DNA of 64,000 nucleotides from Caulobacter sp. UNC279MFTsu5.1 (GCF_900114015.1 NZ_FORN01000018.1:30110-94109); one strand, 5' to 3'; shown: positions 16,345 through 25,560, counted from the stretch's first letter. Translations and numbers: made by a program. Notes: generated by a model from the sequence alone, not told the origin.

Positions 16345-16985
16345 GCGCGTCCCTCCCCGGCCTCGACCAGCATGCCCTGCAGCACGACCTCGGCGTGCTG
16401 GGCCAACAGGGCCTTCAGGTCGATCGGCTTGACCCCGACCGGCACGAACACCTCGCGCCACAGCACCCCCAGCAGCAGGGGTCCCGCCAGGCTGAACACG
16501 TAGAGCTGGGGATCGCCGGGCCGCACCTCGCCGCGCGCCTGGGCGGCGGCCACCGCCCCGCTCATCGCCCCCAACATCACCGAGACCACGTCCTCGTGCC
16601 AGACCTTGGCCAGCTCCGGGAAGTTGCGCGACTCGCCGATCACCATCTTGGCCACCGCGCCCAGGCGCCCCTCGGTGATCACCTCGGCGATCCGGGCGAA
16701 GACCAGGCGGATCAGGTCGCCGAACGGCAGCGGGCTCTGGCCGACGAAGGCCGCGACCGTCGCCAGGTTCGGGGCGATCGTCTCGCGCACCACCGCCCGG
16801 AACAGGTCCTGCTTGGTCTCGAAATAGAGATAGAGCGCGCCCTTGGAGACCCCGGCCCGGGCGGCGATGTCGTCCAGCCGCGCGGCCGCGAAGCCCTTCT
16901 CGGAGAACACCGCCAGCGCCGCGGCGATGATCTCGCCAGGCCGGGCCTCGCTGCGTCGTCGCCACTTGGGTTGGCCGGGGGGCAT
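16341..16985 (-). CDS. TetR/AcrR-family transcriptional regulator (CecR-like position)
   Basis: A 214-residue one-component repressor. Residues about 17-63 are the TetR helix-turn-helix (IIAAALAVFSEKGF..., ARAGVSKGALYLYFETKQDLF). The remaining helical domain binds an unknown ligand and ends with a TetR C-terminal region. It is the first gene of the efflux operon, and its stop overlaps the HlyD start by 4 bp. A perfect 26-bp palindrome (17000-17025) lies 15 bp upstream of its ATG, in the right place for autorepression. I infer that it represses the operon and releases it when a transported compound binds. Confidence 0.92.
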   Translation of the reverse strand: MPPGQPKWRRRSEARPGEIIAAALAVFSEKGFAAARLDDIAARAGVSKGALYLYFETKQDLFRAVVRETIAPNLATVAAFVGQSPLPFGDLIRLVFARIAEVITEGRLGAVAKMVIGESRNFPELAKVWHEDVVSVMLGAMSGAVAAAQARGEVRPGDPQLYVFSLAGPLLLGVLWREVFVPVGVKPIDLKALLAQHAEVVLQGMLVEAGEGRA

Positions 16986-16999
16986 GGGGGAGCTCGAGA

Positions 17000-17025
17000 T
17001 ATATAACTGACCCGTCAGTTATATA
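17000..17025. promoter_or_regulatory. TetR-family operator palindrome
   Basis: Two perfect 12-bp arms, TATATAACTGAC and GTCAGTTATATA, flank a central CC. The core TGAC-CC-GTCA is typical of TetR-family operators. The AT-rich outer parts could overlap the operon's -10 region, which would place a bound dimer on the promoter. The site stands out because it is AT-rich in very GC-rich surroundings. Confidence 0.85.
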
Positions 17026-17191
17026 CGAAACGGCGACGATCGCAAGCTTCGGCGCTCGCACGTGAAGGCCCGCACGTGAACGCGATGTCACTAGGTCGAA
17101 GAACCGGACCTCCATAAGCTGCGCGGCGACGCCAGGCGGCGCCCGACAGCGGCGCCCTCGCGTCCATGAGCCCCAGCAGCGGACCGCGTTG

Positions 17192-18691
17192 ATGAGATCG
17201 ACCGACCCGAAATCCTCGCCCCCGCATTCGAACGGCCTGGCTCGACGCGAGCTTCTCGCCCTGGCGCCGGCGATTCCGCTGGCGCTTTCAGGAGCGGCGA
17301 ACGCGGCGGACGCGGTCGATCCGGTCGGCGCGCTGGTCGCGGAATTCGTGCGGGCGGGCCGCGCCGACGGCCTCTCCGTCGCCGTCGTGCACGGCGGCCG
17401 CACGCGCTTCCACAATGCCGGCGTCATCGCCCGCGACGCCCGAACGCCCGCGACCGAGCGCAGCGTCTACGAGATCGGTTCGATCTCCAAGACGTTCACC
17501 GGCCTGCTGCTGGCCCATGCGATCGGCGAGGGAAAGGCCGCCGCGTCCGACGACGTGCGCCGCCACCTGCCGCCGGGCTACGACAATCTCGAGCGCGACG
17601 GCCGCCCCGTGCGGCTGATCGACCTGGTCGACACCACCTCGGCCCTGCCGGACAGCCTGCCCGACTGGCGCCAGGCCGTCGGGGGCGCCAAGCCGGCGGA
17701 AATCCCGTTCATCGCCGCCAAGCTCCTCGACGGCTATACGTCGCAAACGCTGATGGCCGACCTGCGCACGGCCAGCCTGGTCGACACCCCCGGCCGGGTC
17801 CCGCGCCATTCCAACGTCGCCTCGCAGCTGGTCGGGATCGTGCTTGAGCGCCTCTATGGCCGCCCCTACGAGGCGCTGCTCGCCCAATATGTCGAGACGC
17901 CGCTGGGCATGGGCTCCGGCGCGGCCGCGCCGCCGCCCGCCTTGCTCGCGCTGGGCTACGATCACAGCGGCCCCGCGACGCCCGCGCTCGCCGCGCCCGT
18001 CATCCGCGCGGCCGGGGGCTTGCGCTATTCGGCGGCGGACATGGCGCGCTATCTCGCCGCCCAGCTGGCCGCCCGCGACCCGGCCATCGCCCTGACCCAC
18101 CAGCCGGCCTGGGGTTCGCCCGACGCCGCCGCGATCGGCTTCCACTGGATGATCGCCAAGACCGCCGACAGCCAGGTCTACCTGCGCCACAGCGGCGGCA
18201 CCTTCGGCTTCTCGAGCTATTGCGACTTCTATCCGGGCCAGGGCTACGGGATCGTCCTGCTCGCCAATCGCGCGGGCTTGCAGGACGCGCTGCAGTCGGC
18301 CGCCGACGCCGCGCACGAGGCGCTGTTCGGCCGGCCCCGCGGCCTCGTGGCGCTGGAGGCCGCGCTGGAGCGGAGCCGCTACGCCGACGTCGGCGCGACC
18401 GTCGCCGACACGCGCCGCCGCTTCCCGGAGCTGCACCTCAGCGAGGACTACGTCAACGCCTGGGGCTACCGCCTGCTGCGCGCGCCGCGCCCGACGGAGG
18501 CCAGGGCGATGCTCGGCTACAATGCCGCCCAGCGCCCCGACAGCTGGAACGCCCATGACAGCTACGCCGAAGCGCTGGCGGCCGCGGGCGACAAGACCCA
18601 GGCCGTCGCGGAGTACCGCCGGTCGCTGGCGCTCAACCCGGCCAACGACAACGCCGAGAAGATGATCGCGCGGATATCGGCCGGCCAGTAG
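17192..18691 (+). CDS. Serine hydrolase of the class C beta-lactamase/PBP4* family with TPR-like tail
   Basis: A 499-residue exported protein. The N-terminus has a twin-arginine-like LARRELLAL followed by a hydrophobic stretch and an AANA cleavage site. The fold's motifs are S97-x-x-K100 (SISK, with the nucleophilic serine) and H333-S-G335 (the KTG equivalent). At the YxN position I read H206-S-N208, so the usual catalytic tyrosine seems to be replaced by histidine. About the last 60 residues (NAHDSYAEALAAAGDKTQAV...) look like a single TPR-type helix pair, a common accessory in this family. A beta-lactam, peptide or ester substrate is possible. I use the ATG at 17192; a TTG lies just before it. 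It is divergent from the TetR operon. Confidence 0.83.
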   Translation: MRSTDPKSSPPHSNGLARRELLALAPAIPLALSGAANAADAVDPVGALVAEFVRAGRADGLSVAVVHGGRTRFHNAGVIARDARTPATERSVYEIGSISKTFTGLLLAHAIGEGKAAASDDVRRHLPPGYDNLERDGRPVRLIDLVDTTSALPDSLPDWRQAVGGAKPAEIPFIAAKLLDGYTSQTLMADLRTASLVDTPGRVPRHSNVASQLVGIVLERLYGRPYEALLAQYVETPLGMGSGAAAPPPALLALGYDHSGPATPALAAPVIRAAGGLRYSAADMARYLAAQLAARDPAIALTHQPAWGSPDAAAIGFHWMIAKTADSQVYLRHSGGTFGFSSYCDFYPGQGYGIVLLANRAGLQDALQSAADAAHEALFGRPRGLVALEAALERSRYADVGATVADTRRRFPELHLSEDYVNAWGYRLLRAPRPTEARAMLGYNAAQRPDSWNAHDSYAEALAAAGDKTQAVAEYRRSLALNPANDNAEKMIARISAGQ

Positions 18692-18699
18692 ACGCCGCG

Positions 18700-20484
18700 C
18701 TACGTCCTGCCCGCGTCCCTAAGCCGCTTGCGCTTGCCGCCCAGGGCGTCCGGGCGGTTCAGGACCTTGCGGTACTCGTCCCGCCGCTCGTGGATCGAGG
18801 CGATGACCAGGCCCATGGGCACGCCGATGTCGACCAGCACGGCTTCCGACAATTGCAGCGACGCCTCGATGGTCTCGGGCACGGCGTCGGTGGCGCCCAG
18901 CTCGTAGAGCCGGGCGGCGTGGCGGGCGTCGCGGGCCCGGGCGACGATGGTCAGGTCGGGGCGGTGGCCGCGCGCGGTGGCCACCACCGCCTCGGCGGCG
19001 TCCGGCGAGTCCATGGTCACCACCACGGCCCGGGCGTAGTCGAGGCCGCAGCGCTCGAGCAGCTCCACCCGCGAGGCGTCGCCGAAATAGACCTGGTGGC
19101 CGTTGCGGCGGCCCTGCTGGACGAAGCCGGGGTCGCGGTCGATGGCGATCCAGGGCAGGTCGTGGCGGTCCAGCATGTCGCCGACCAGCCGGCCGACCCG
19201 GCCGTAGCCGACGACCAGCACCCGGCCCTGCGGCTCCTCGCCCTGGTGCTCGGGAATCTCGGGCGCCTCGCTGACCGGGACCGCGGCGCGCTTGGCCAGC
19301 CGCCCGCCGATCCCCGCCAGCAGCGGGATCAGGAACATGGTCAGGGTGGCGGCCACCAGCACGGCCTGGCCGACCTGGCCGGAGACGACGCCCGCGCCCA
19401 TGGCGTTGTCCAGGATCACGAAGGCGAACTCGCCGCCTGCCGCCAGGGTCAGGGCCGCCTCGATCGCCGCCCGGCTCGACAGGCCGAAGAGGCGGCCCAT
19501 CCCCATCACCATCACACCCTTGACCCCGATCAGGCCGGCGGCGACGGCCAGCACGAAGGCCGGCGAGGCGACCAGCAGCGACAGGTCCAGGCGGATGCCC
19601 AGCGACACGAAGAACAGGCTGAGCAGCAGGCCCTTGAACGGCTCGATCTTGACCTCGACCTCGTGGCGGTACTCGGTCTCGGCCAGCAGGATCCCGGCCA
19701 CGAAGGCGCCGAGCGCCATCGACAGGCCCGACAGCGACGCCACCAGCCCCGCGCCGATGATCACCAGCAGGCAGGCGGCCATGAACATCTCTTCGCTCTT
19801 GGCTTTCGCCACCGAGCGCATCATCGGCCGCAGGGCCAGGCGGCCGAACAGCACGATCGCGCCCAGCCCGACCACGGCCGGCCCCAGGGCCAGCAGGTCG
19901 CGCAGGGTGAAGGTCCCGTCGCCCCGGCCCAGGATCGCCAGGGTGATCAGGATCGGCGCCACCGCCAGGTCCTGGAACAGCAGCACCGAGAAGGTCGCCC
20001 GTCCGCCCTCGGAATGCAGGCGCTTGCGCTCGACCAGCACCGGCACGGCGATGGCGGTCGACGACAGGGTCAGGGCCGCGCCGATCGCCAGGGCCGCCAC
20101 CGGCGGCTGGCCCAGGACCATGGCGACGCCGCCCAGGGCCAGGGAGCAGCCGATCATCTGCAGGGCGCCCAGGCCGAAGACCAGCTTGCGCATCAGCCGC
20201 AGCCGCTCCCACGACAGCTCCAGCCCGATCATGAACAGCAGGAACACCACCCCGAACTCGGCCAGCTGGGCGATTTCCTGCGGGTTGTCGACGGTGACGT
20301 AGTCCAGCCAGGGCAAGCCGCGGCTCAGCGCCCCCAGGCCGAACGGCCCCAGGATGACGCCGGCGATCAGGAAGCCGAGGATGGGGTTCAGCTTCAGCCG
20401 CTTGAACAGCGGCGCGACGATGCCCGCCGTGGCCAGGAACAGCACCAGGTCCTTGTAGTCCGCCGGCGACATCGCATGGCTCAC
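18700..20484 (-). CDS. CPA2-family K+/H+ antiporter with TrkA-N domain (KefB/KefC type)
   Basis: A 594-residue protein. About 12 membrane helices (residues 1-390) carry the CPA2 pattern LNPILGFLIAGVILGPFGL, with a Q-D motif (LLFQDLAVAP) in the ion path. After a linker comes a Rossmann-type RCK/TrkA-N domain (GRVLVVGYGRVGRLVGDML, about residues 403-520) that binds NAD(H) or another regulator. Such proteins exchange K+ for H+ during electrophilic or pH stress. The start is a GTG at 20484 with a GAGGGG site; an internal ATG lies 12 bp in. It is 26 bp downstream of the XRE gene on the same strand, so the two are probably co-transcribed. No KefF/KefG-like subunit is adjacent. Confidence 0.9.
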   Translation of the reverse strand: MSHAMSPADYKDLVLFLATAGIVAPLFKRLKLNPILGFLIAGVILGPFGLGALSRGLPWLDYVTVDNPQEIAQLAEFGVVFLLFMIGLELSWERLRLMRKLVFGLGALQMIGCSLALGGVAMVLGQPPVAALAIGAALTLSSTAIAVPVLVERKRLHSEGGRATFSVLLFQDLAVAPILITLAILGRGDGTFTLRDLLALGPAVVGLGAIVLFGRLALRPMMRSVAKAKSEEMFMAACLLVIIGAGLVASLSGLSMALGAFVAGILLAETEYRHEVEVKIEPFKGLLLSLFFVSLGIRLDLSLLVASPAFVLAVAAGLIGVKGVMVMGMGRLFGLSSRAAIEAALTLAAGGEFAFVILDNAMGAGVVSGQVGQAVLVAATLTMFLIPLLAGIGGRLAKRAAVPVSEAPEIPEHQGEEPQGRVLVVGYGRVGRLVGDMLDRHDLPWIAIDRDPGFVQQGRRNGHQVYFGDASRVELLERCGLDYARAVVVTMDSPDAAEAVVATARGHRPDLTIVARARDARHAARLYELGATDAVPETIEASLQLSEAVLVDIGVPMGLVIASIHERRDEYRKVLNRPDALGGKRKRLRDAGRT

Positions 20485-20510
20485 GTGGTCTTGCCCCTCT
20501 TCGCGCGTTC

Positions 20511-20774
20511 CTAGCTGGCGATCTTCAGTCTTACGCCCGCCCCGGCCTCGGCCCCCTGGTCGTTTCCAGGCGGGATCAGCGCGACGCCGCCGGCCTCCAG
20601 CGCGTCGATCAGTAGGCGTTCGGTGCTATGGTGCAGGGCGTGGCGCTCGGTCTCGAAATCCTTGACCGTGCTGCGCGACACCCCGGCCCGGTCGGCCAGC
20701 TCGCCCTGCGACCAGCTGAGCAGGCCGCGCGCGCCGCGGCACTGGGCCGGCAGGAGGATTTTTGCGTGGGGCAT
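20511..20774 (-). CDS. Small XRE-family helix-turn-helix regulator
   Basis: An 87-residue DNA-binding protein that is almost all HTH: RGLLSWSQGELADRAGVSRSTVKDFE gives helices 2 and 3 of a Cro/C1-type domain, followed by a short tail. An ATG at 20801 is also in frame. I prefer the ATG at 20774 because CCAGGAG sits 6-7 bases before it. It lies between two divergent CPA2 antiporter genes and shares a promoter region of about 70 bp with the plus-strand one, so it may control either or both. That role is inferred from position only. Confidence 0.8.
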   Translation of the reverse strand: MPHAKILLPAQCRGARGLLSWSQGELADRAGVSRSTVKDFETERHALHHSTERLLIDALEAGGVALIPPGNDQGAEAGAGVRLKIAS

Positions 20775-20845
20775 CTGGCGCTCCTGGATAACGTCGCCCA
20801 TATTGGTTGAGTACGCCCGAAAATGTTGACCGTCAAGGAGAGCCT

Positions 20846-22498
20846 TTGCATCACACCTCGCTGATCGCCACCATCGTCGCGGGCCTGGGCCTGGCCTTCG
20901 TGTTCGGGGCCATCGCCAACCGCCTGAAGCTGCCCGTGCTGGTCGGCTACCTGGTGGCCGGCGTGGTCGTCGGGCCGTTCACCCCCGGCTATGTGGCCGA
21001 CCAGGAGCTGGCGCCGCAGCTGGCCGAGATCGGGGTGATCCTGCTGATGTTCGGGGTCGGGCTGCACTTCTCGGTCAAGGACCTGATGGCGGTGCGCAAG
21101 ATCGCCATCCCCGGCGCCGTGGTGCAGATCCTGGCCGCCACGGTGATGGGGATCGGCCTGGCCCACCTGCTGGGCTGGACCCTGGGGGCGGGCGTCGTGT
21201 TCGGCCTGGCCCTGTCGGTGGCGTCGACCGTGGTGCTGCTGCGCGCCCTGCAGGAGCGGCGGCTGATCGAGACCGACCGCGGCCGCATCGCCGTCGGCTG
21301 GCTGATCGTCGAGGACCTGGCCATGGTGCTGGCCCTGGTGCTGCTGCCGGCCTTGTCGGGGATCCTGGGCGGCGAGGCCCCGCCGCCGGGGCCAGGCGGC
21401 GTCGCGGGGGCCTTCGCCATCACCATCGGCAAGGTCGCCGCCTTCGTCGCCCTGATGCTGATCGTCGGCCGCCGGGTGATCCCGTGGATCCTGCACCGCA
21501 TCGCCCACACCGGCTCGCGCGAGCTGTTCCGCCTGGCGGTGCTGGCCATCGCCCTGGGCGTGGCGTTCGGCTCGGCCGCGCTGTTCGGCGTGTCGTTCGC
21601 CCTGGGGGCCTTCTTCGCCGGCATGATCATGGCCGAGAGCGAGCTGTCGCAGCAGGCGGCCAACGAGACCCTGCCGCTGCGCGACGCCTTCGCGGTGCTG
21701 TTCTTCGTATCGATCGGCATGCTGTTCAACTGGTCGGTGATCCTGCGCGAGCCCCTGGCCGTGCTGGCCACCCTGGCGATCATCGTGGTCGGCAAGTCGC
21801 TGGCCGCCTGGCTGATCGTCGTCGCCTTCAAGCGGCCGCAGAGCGTGGCCCTGACCATCTCGGCCAGCCTGGCCCAGATCGGCGAGTTCTCGTTCATCCT
21901 GGCCGGGCTGGGCGTGTCGCTGAAACTGCTGCCCAAGGACGGCCAGGACCTGATCCTGGCCGGGGCCATCCTGTCGATCCTGATCAACCCGGCGCTGTTC
22001 GCCCTGCTGGACAAGGTCCTGCCCAGGCTGGTCGGCCGGGCCGGCGAGCCCGTCGCCCCGGCGGCGGCGGCCCGCCCGCACGGCGTGCTGGTCGGCTACG
22101 GCCGGGTCGGCAAGGCCGTGGCCGAGGGGCTGAAGGGCCGCATGCCGCTGGTGGTGATCGAGGACGAGGGCGAGCGGGCCGACGACCTGCGGGCCGGCGG
22201 TTTCGAGGTCATCCAGGGCAACGCCGTGCGCCCCGAAGTGCTGCTGCGGGCCGGCCTGGCCGAGGCCACCCACCTGTTCGTCGCCGTGCCCAGCCCGTTC
22301 GAGGCCGCCCGGATCATCGAGCAGGCCCGCGCCGCCAACCCGGCCGTCAAGATCGTCGCCCGGGCCTATACCGACAACGATGTCGACCTGCTGACGCAGA
22401 TGGGGGCCGACCACGCCCTGATCGGCGAGCAGGAGATCGCCCGCGGCATGCTGGCCCTGGCCCCGAAACGGGCGGCGGCGGCGGCCTCGGTGCATTAG
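20846..22498 (+). CDS. YbaL/RosB-type CPA2 K+/H+ antiporter
   Basis: A 550-residue antiporter whose N-terminal HHTSLIATIVAGLGLAFVFGA and LKLPVLVGYLVAGVVVGPFTPG match the YbaL subgroup. The membrane part spans about residues 1-395, with VGWLIVEDLAMV in the ion path. The C-terminal TrkA-N domain begins at about residue 412 (HGVLVGYGRVGKAVAEGL). The longer in-frame ORF begins with a TTG at 20807. I chose the TTG at 20846 because AAGGAG stands 5-10 bases before it. It is divergent from the XRE gene, and with 18700-20484 it frames that regulator. A family A-like repeat follows. Confidence 0.9.
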   Translation: MHHTSLIATIVAGLGLAFVFGAIANRLKLPVLVGYLVAGVVVGPFTPGYVADQELAPQLAEIGVILLMFGVGLHFSVKDLMAVRKIAIPGAVVQILAATVMGIGLAHLLGWTLGAGVVFGLALSVASTVVLLRALQERRLIETDRGRIAVGWLIVEDLAMVLALVLLPALSGILGGEAPPPGPGGVAGAFAITIGKVAAFVALMLIVGRRVIPWILHRIAHTGSRELFRLAVLAIALGVAFGSAALFGVSFALGAFFAGMIMAESELSQQAANETLPLRDAFAVLFFVSIGMLFNWSVILREPLAVLATLAIIVVGKSLAAWLIVVAFKRPQSVALTISASLAQIGEFSFILAGLGVSLKLLPKDGQDLILAGAILSILINPALFALLDKVLPRLVGRAGEPVAPAAAARPHGVLVGYGRVGKAVAEGLKGRMPLVVIEDEGERADDLRAGGFEVIQGNAVRPEVLLRAGLAEATHLFVAVPSPFEAARIIEQARAANPAVKIVARAYTDNDVDLLTQMGADHALIGEQEIARGMLALAPKRAAAAASVH

Positions 22499-22540
22499 GG
22501 GCGGTCGACGCTTGGAAGACCATCGGCGGCAAAAAGCCGT

Positions 22541-22643
22541 TATCATCCCGGAAGCCTCGAAGAGGCTGTCTGGGACCCCAGGGATCGACGCACCGCGGAG
22601 GTCCTGGGCCCCGGCGCTTCGCTGCGCTACGGCCGGGATGACC
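22541..22643. repeat. REP-like element, family A (degenerate copy 3)
   Basis: Left end TATCATCCCGGAAGCCTCGA and right end CCGGGATGACC repeat the boundary pattern of the family A elements. The inner AGCCTCGAAGAGGCT stem matches that of copy 1. The central part has its own CCCAGG...CCTGGG stem. The copy fills the gap between the antiporter and the PCuAC gene. Confidence 0.7.
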
Positions 22644-22749
22644 ATTTCAGGGGTCGGGTTCGATCGAAGCCCGATCGGCCGCCAGCTCAACAGGCCGCAC
22701 CACCACCGCCCGTCATGTCGGGCATGAAGTCCCGCTGTGGAGACACGCC

Positions 22750-23250
22750 ATGAACCGCTTCGCCCTCGCCTTCGCCGCCGCCTTGACCTTCACCGCCCCC
22801 GCCTACGCCGGCGACTATCGCGTCGGCGGGATCGAGATTCGCCATCCGTGGACCCGGCCCGCCCGGGCCGGCGCGAACGGCGTCGGCTACCTGACCCTGG
22901 TCAATGTCGGCGGCAAGCCCGTCAAGCTGCTGATGGTCCAGAGCCCGGCGGCCCGCGCGGTGACCGTGCACCAGACCAGCCAGGAGGGCGGGATCTCGTC
23001 GATGCGGCCGGTGACCGGCCCCCTGAAGATCGCGCCGGGCGCCAGCGTCGCCTTCGCGCCCGGCGGCTATCACCTGATGCTGACGGGCCTGACCCGCGCC
23101 CAGGCCGTGGGCGGCAAGGTGCCGCTGACCCTGGTGTTCGACGGCGGGCGGCGGATCCGCATCGAGCTGGCGGTGGAATCGGGCGCCCCGAAAGCCGGCG
23201 CCGCCCCGGCCGCGGCGGATCCTATGGCTGACATGCACCACGACCACTGA
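22750..23250 (+). CDS. Periplasmic copper chaperone, PCu(A)C family
   Basis: A 166-residue periplasmic protein with a Sec signal peptide (residues 1-20, ending AYA). The PCuAC copper(I) motif is complete: H74, M85, H108 and M110, spaced H-x10-M-x22-H-x-M. A His/Met-rich tail (MADMHHDH) may add a second metal site. Family members deliver Cu(I) to the CuA site of cytochrome c oxidase or protect against copper. GGAG upstream supports the ATG. No Sco or oxidase genes are adjacent. The following M13 peptidase begins about 80 bp later on the same strand. Confidence 0.92.
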   Translation: MNRFALAFAAALTFTAPAYAGDYRVGGIEIRHPWTRPARAGANGVGYLTLVNVGGKPVKLLMVQSPAARAVTVHQTSQEGGISSMRPVTGPLKIAPGASVAFAPGGYHLMLTGLTRAQAVGGKVPLTLVFDGGRRIRIELAVESGAPKAGAAPAAADPMADMHHDH

Positions 23251-23331
23251 AAACATGACAAAAAAGTAAGGGACGAAACGCCCCGGTTGATGGCCAAGTC
23301 ACGGTTCGGTTTTTCAACGGATCGCGACTTC

Positions 23332-25458
23332 ATGAAACGAATCTGGTTCGCCGCCGCCGCCATGGCCGCGCTGTCCCTGGCGGCCTTCGGGGCGAACGCC
23401 CGCGAGGACCACGACCACGCCTGCCTGAACGACGCCTGCACCCTGCAATCGCTGTTCGTCGCCGCCGACGCGCCGGCCGCCGGCCCGGCGACGATGTCGC
23501 TGGAGTCGCCGCGCTATGGCGACTGGGGCTTCGACGTGACGGGCATGGACCGCTCGGCCAGGCCGGGCGACGACTTCTACAAGTACGCCAACGGGACCTG
23601 GGACGCCAACACCGCCATCCCCAGCGACCGCACCCGCTACGGCAATTTCGACAAGCTGGCCGAGCTGTCGGAGGCCCGCACCAGGGCGATCATCACCGAA
23701 GCCGCCGCGAGCAAGACACCCGACGCCGACACGGTCAAGATCGGCGCCGCCTACAGGGCGTTCATGGACGAGGCCCTGGCGGAGAAGCTGGACGCCAAGC
23801 CGATCGCCCCGGAGCTGGCCGACATCCGCAAGGTCGGGACCAAGGACGACTTCACCGCCCTGATGGGCCGCAACCCCACCACCGGCTTCTCGGCGATCCT
23901 GGGCCTGGGCATCAGCCCCGACGCCAAGAACCCCACGCGCTACGCTGTCTACGCCGCGACCGGCGGCCTCAGCCTGCCCGACCGCGACTATTATCTCGAC
24001 GCCAAGTTCGCCGAGAAGAAGACCGCCTACGAGGCCTATGTCGCGCAGATCCTGACCATGATCGGCTGGGACAAGCCCGCCGAGAACGCCAAGGCCATCG
24101 TCGCCTTCGAGACCCAGCTGGCCGAGGCCTCCTGGACTCGCGCCGAGCGTCGCGACCGCGACAAGACCTACAACCCCATGACCCTGGCCCAGCTCCAGGA
24201 GCTGACCCCGGGCTTCGCCTGGAACCGCTACCTGGTCGGGACCGAGCTGCCCCAGATCGACCGCGTGGTGGTGACCACCAACACCGCGTTCCCCAAGTTC
24301 GCCAAGATCTACGCCGACACGCCGCTGGACACCCTGAAGGCCTGGCAGGCGTTCAAGGTCGCCGACGGCGCCGCGCCGCTGCTGTCCAAGCGCTTCGTCG
24401 ACGCCAGCTTCGCGTTCCGCAACAAGACCCTGGCCGGCCAGCCCGAGCAGAAGCCGCGCTGGAAGCGCGCCGTGGCGTCGGTCAACGACCAGCTGGGCGA
24501 GGCGGTCGGCCGCGTCTATGTGGCCCGCTACTTCCCGCCCGAGTCCAAGGCCAAGATGATCGACCTGGTCGACAACATCCGCGGCGTGCTGAAGGCCCGC
24601 CTGGAGACGCTGGACTGGATGTCGCCGCAGACCAAGGCCCAGGCCGAGGACAAGCTGGCCCAGTTCACCGTCAAGATCGGCTATCCCGACAAGTGGCGCG
24701 ACTATTCCAAGCTGGTGATCAAGGCCGACGACGTCTACGGCAACGCCCTGCGCTCCGGCGCCTTCGAATGGCGCCACGACGTCGAACGGCTGAACCAGCC
24801 GGTCGACAAGACCGAGTGGGGCATGACCCCGCAGACGGTCAACGCCTACTACAATTCGGTCAACAACGAGATCGTCTTCCCGGCCGCCATCCTGCAGGCC
24901 CCGTTCTTCCATCCGGACGCCGACCCGGCCGTCAACTACGGCGGCATCGGCGGGGTGATCGGCCACGAGATCAGCCACGGCTTCGACGACCAGGGCCGCA
25001 AGTCGGACGGCAAGGGCGTGCTGCGCGACTGGTGGACCGCCGAGGACGCCGCCAAGTTCAAGGCCCAGGCCGACAAGCTGGGCGCCCAGTACGGCGCCTT
25101 CGAGCCTCTGCCCGGCGCCAAGGTCAATGGCCAGCTGACCATGGGCGAGAACATCGGCGACATGGGCGGCCTGGCCTTCGCCCTGCAGGCCTATCACGCC
25201 TCGCTGGGCGGCAAGCCGGCCCCGGTGATCGACGGCTTCACCGGCGACCAGCGGGTCTATCTGGGCTGGGCCCAGGTCTGGCGCTCGAAGATCCGCGACG
25301 ACGCCCTGCGCCAGCAGGTGGTCAGCGACCCCCACTCGCCGGCCTACTACCGCGTCAACGGCACGATCCGGAACCAGGACGGCTGGTACAAGGCCTTCGA
25401 CGTCAAGCCGGGCGACAAGCTGTACGTGGCGCCGGAGGACCGGGTGGACATCTGGTAG
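23332..25458 (+). CDS. M13-family zinc metallopeptidase (PepO/neprilysin type)
   Basis: A 708-residue exported endopeptidase. Residues 1-23 form a signal peptide (MKRIWFAAAAMAALSLAAFG...ANA). The zinc site is intact: H545-E546-I-S-H549, with the third ligand E606 in GENIGDMGG. VNAYYNSVNNEIVFPAAILQ supplies the substrate-backbone NAYY motif. The family's C-terminal CxxW is changed to VDIW. A short His/Cys stretch (DHDHACLNDAC) follows the signal peptide. The ORF opens at 23287 with TTG-ATG; I prefer the ATG at 23332 because the signal peptide starts there, though no good ribosome site is visible. M13 peptidases cleave short peptides in the periplasm. Confidence 0.93.
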   Translation: MKRIWFAAAAMAALSLAAFGANAREDHDHACLNDACTLQSLFVAADAPAAGPATMSLESPRYGDWGFDVTGMDRSARPGDDFYKYANGTWDANTAIPSDRTRYGNFDKLAELSEARTRAIITEAAASKTPDADTVKIGAAYRAFMDEALAEKLDAKPIAPELADIRKVGTKDDFTALMGRNPTTGFSAILGLGISPDAKNPTRYAVYAATGGLSLPDRDYYLDAKFAEKKTAYEAYVAQILTMIGWDKPAENAKAIVAFETQLAEASWTRAERRDRDKTYNPMTLAQLQELTPGFAWNRYLVGTELPQIDRVVVTTNTAFPKFAKIYADTPLDTLKAWQAFKVADGAAPLLSKRFVDASFAFRNKTLAGQPEQKPRWKRAVASVNDQLGEAVGRVYVARYFPPESKAKMIDLVDNIRGVLKARLETLDWMSPQTKAQAEDKLAQFTVKIGYPDKWRDYSKLVIKADDVYGNALRSGAFEWRHDVERLNQPVDKTEWGMTPQTVNAYYNSVNNEIVFPAAILQAPFFHPDADPAVNYGGIGGVIGHEISHGFDDQGRKSDGKGVLRDWWTAEDAAKFKAQADKLGAQYGAFEPLPGAKVNGQLTMGENIGDMGGLAFALQAYHASLGGKPAPVIDGFTGDQRVYLGWAQVWRSKIRDDALRQQVVSDPHSPAYYRVNGTIRNQDGWYKAFDVKPGDKLYVAPEDRVDIW

Positions 25459-25560
25459 GCAGGCATCCTCGAGTTCGGAAGCCGGGCCCTGCCGGCCGGG
25501 GCCCGGCGATGATCAAGGATCATCGACGGACTGTCGAACATGGGAAGCGCCAGGGCCAGG

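Noticed and set aside
18790..20514. A 574-codon frame antisense to the CPA2 antiporter
   Set aside because: It is rich in Gln, His, Asp and Gly with no hydrophobic core: a mirror of the antiporter's codon bias.
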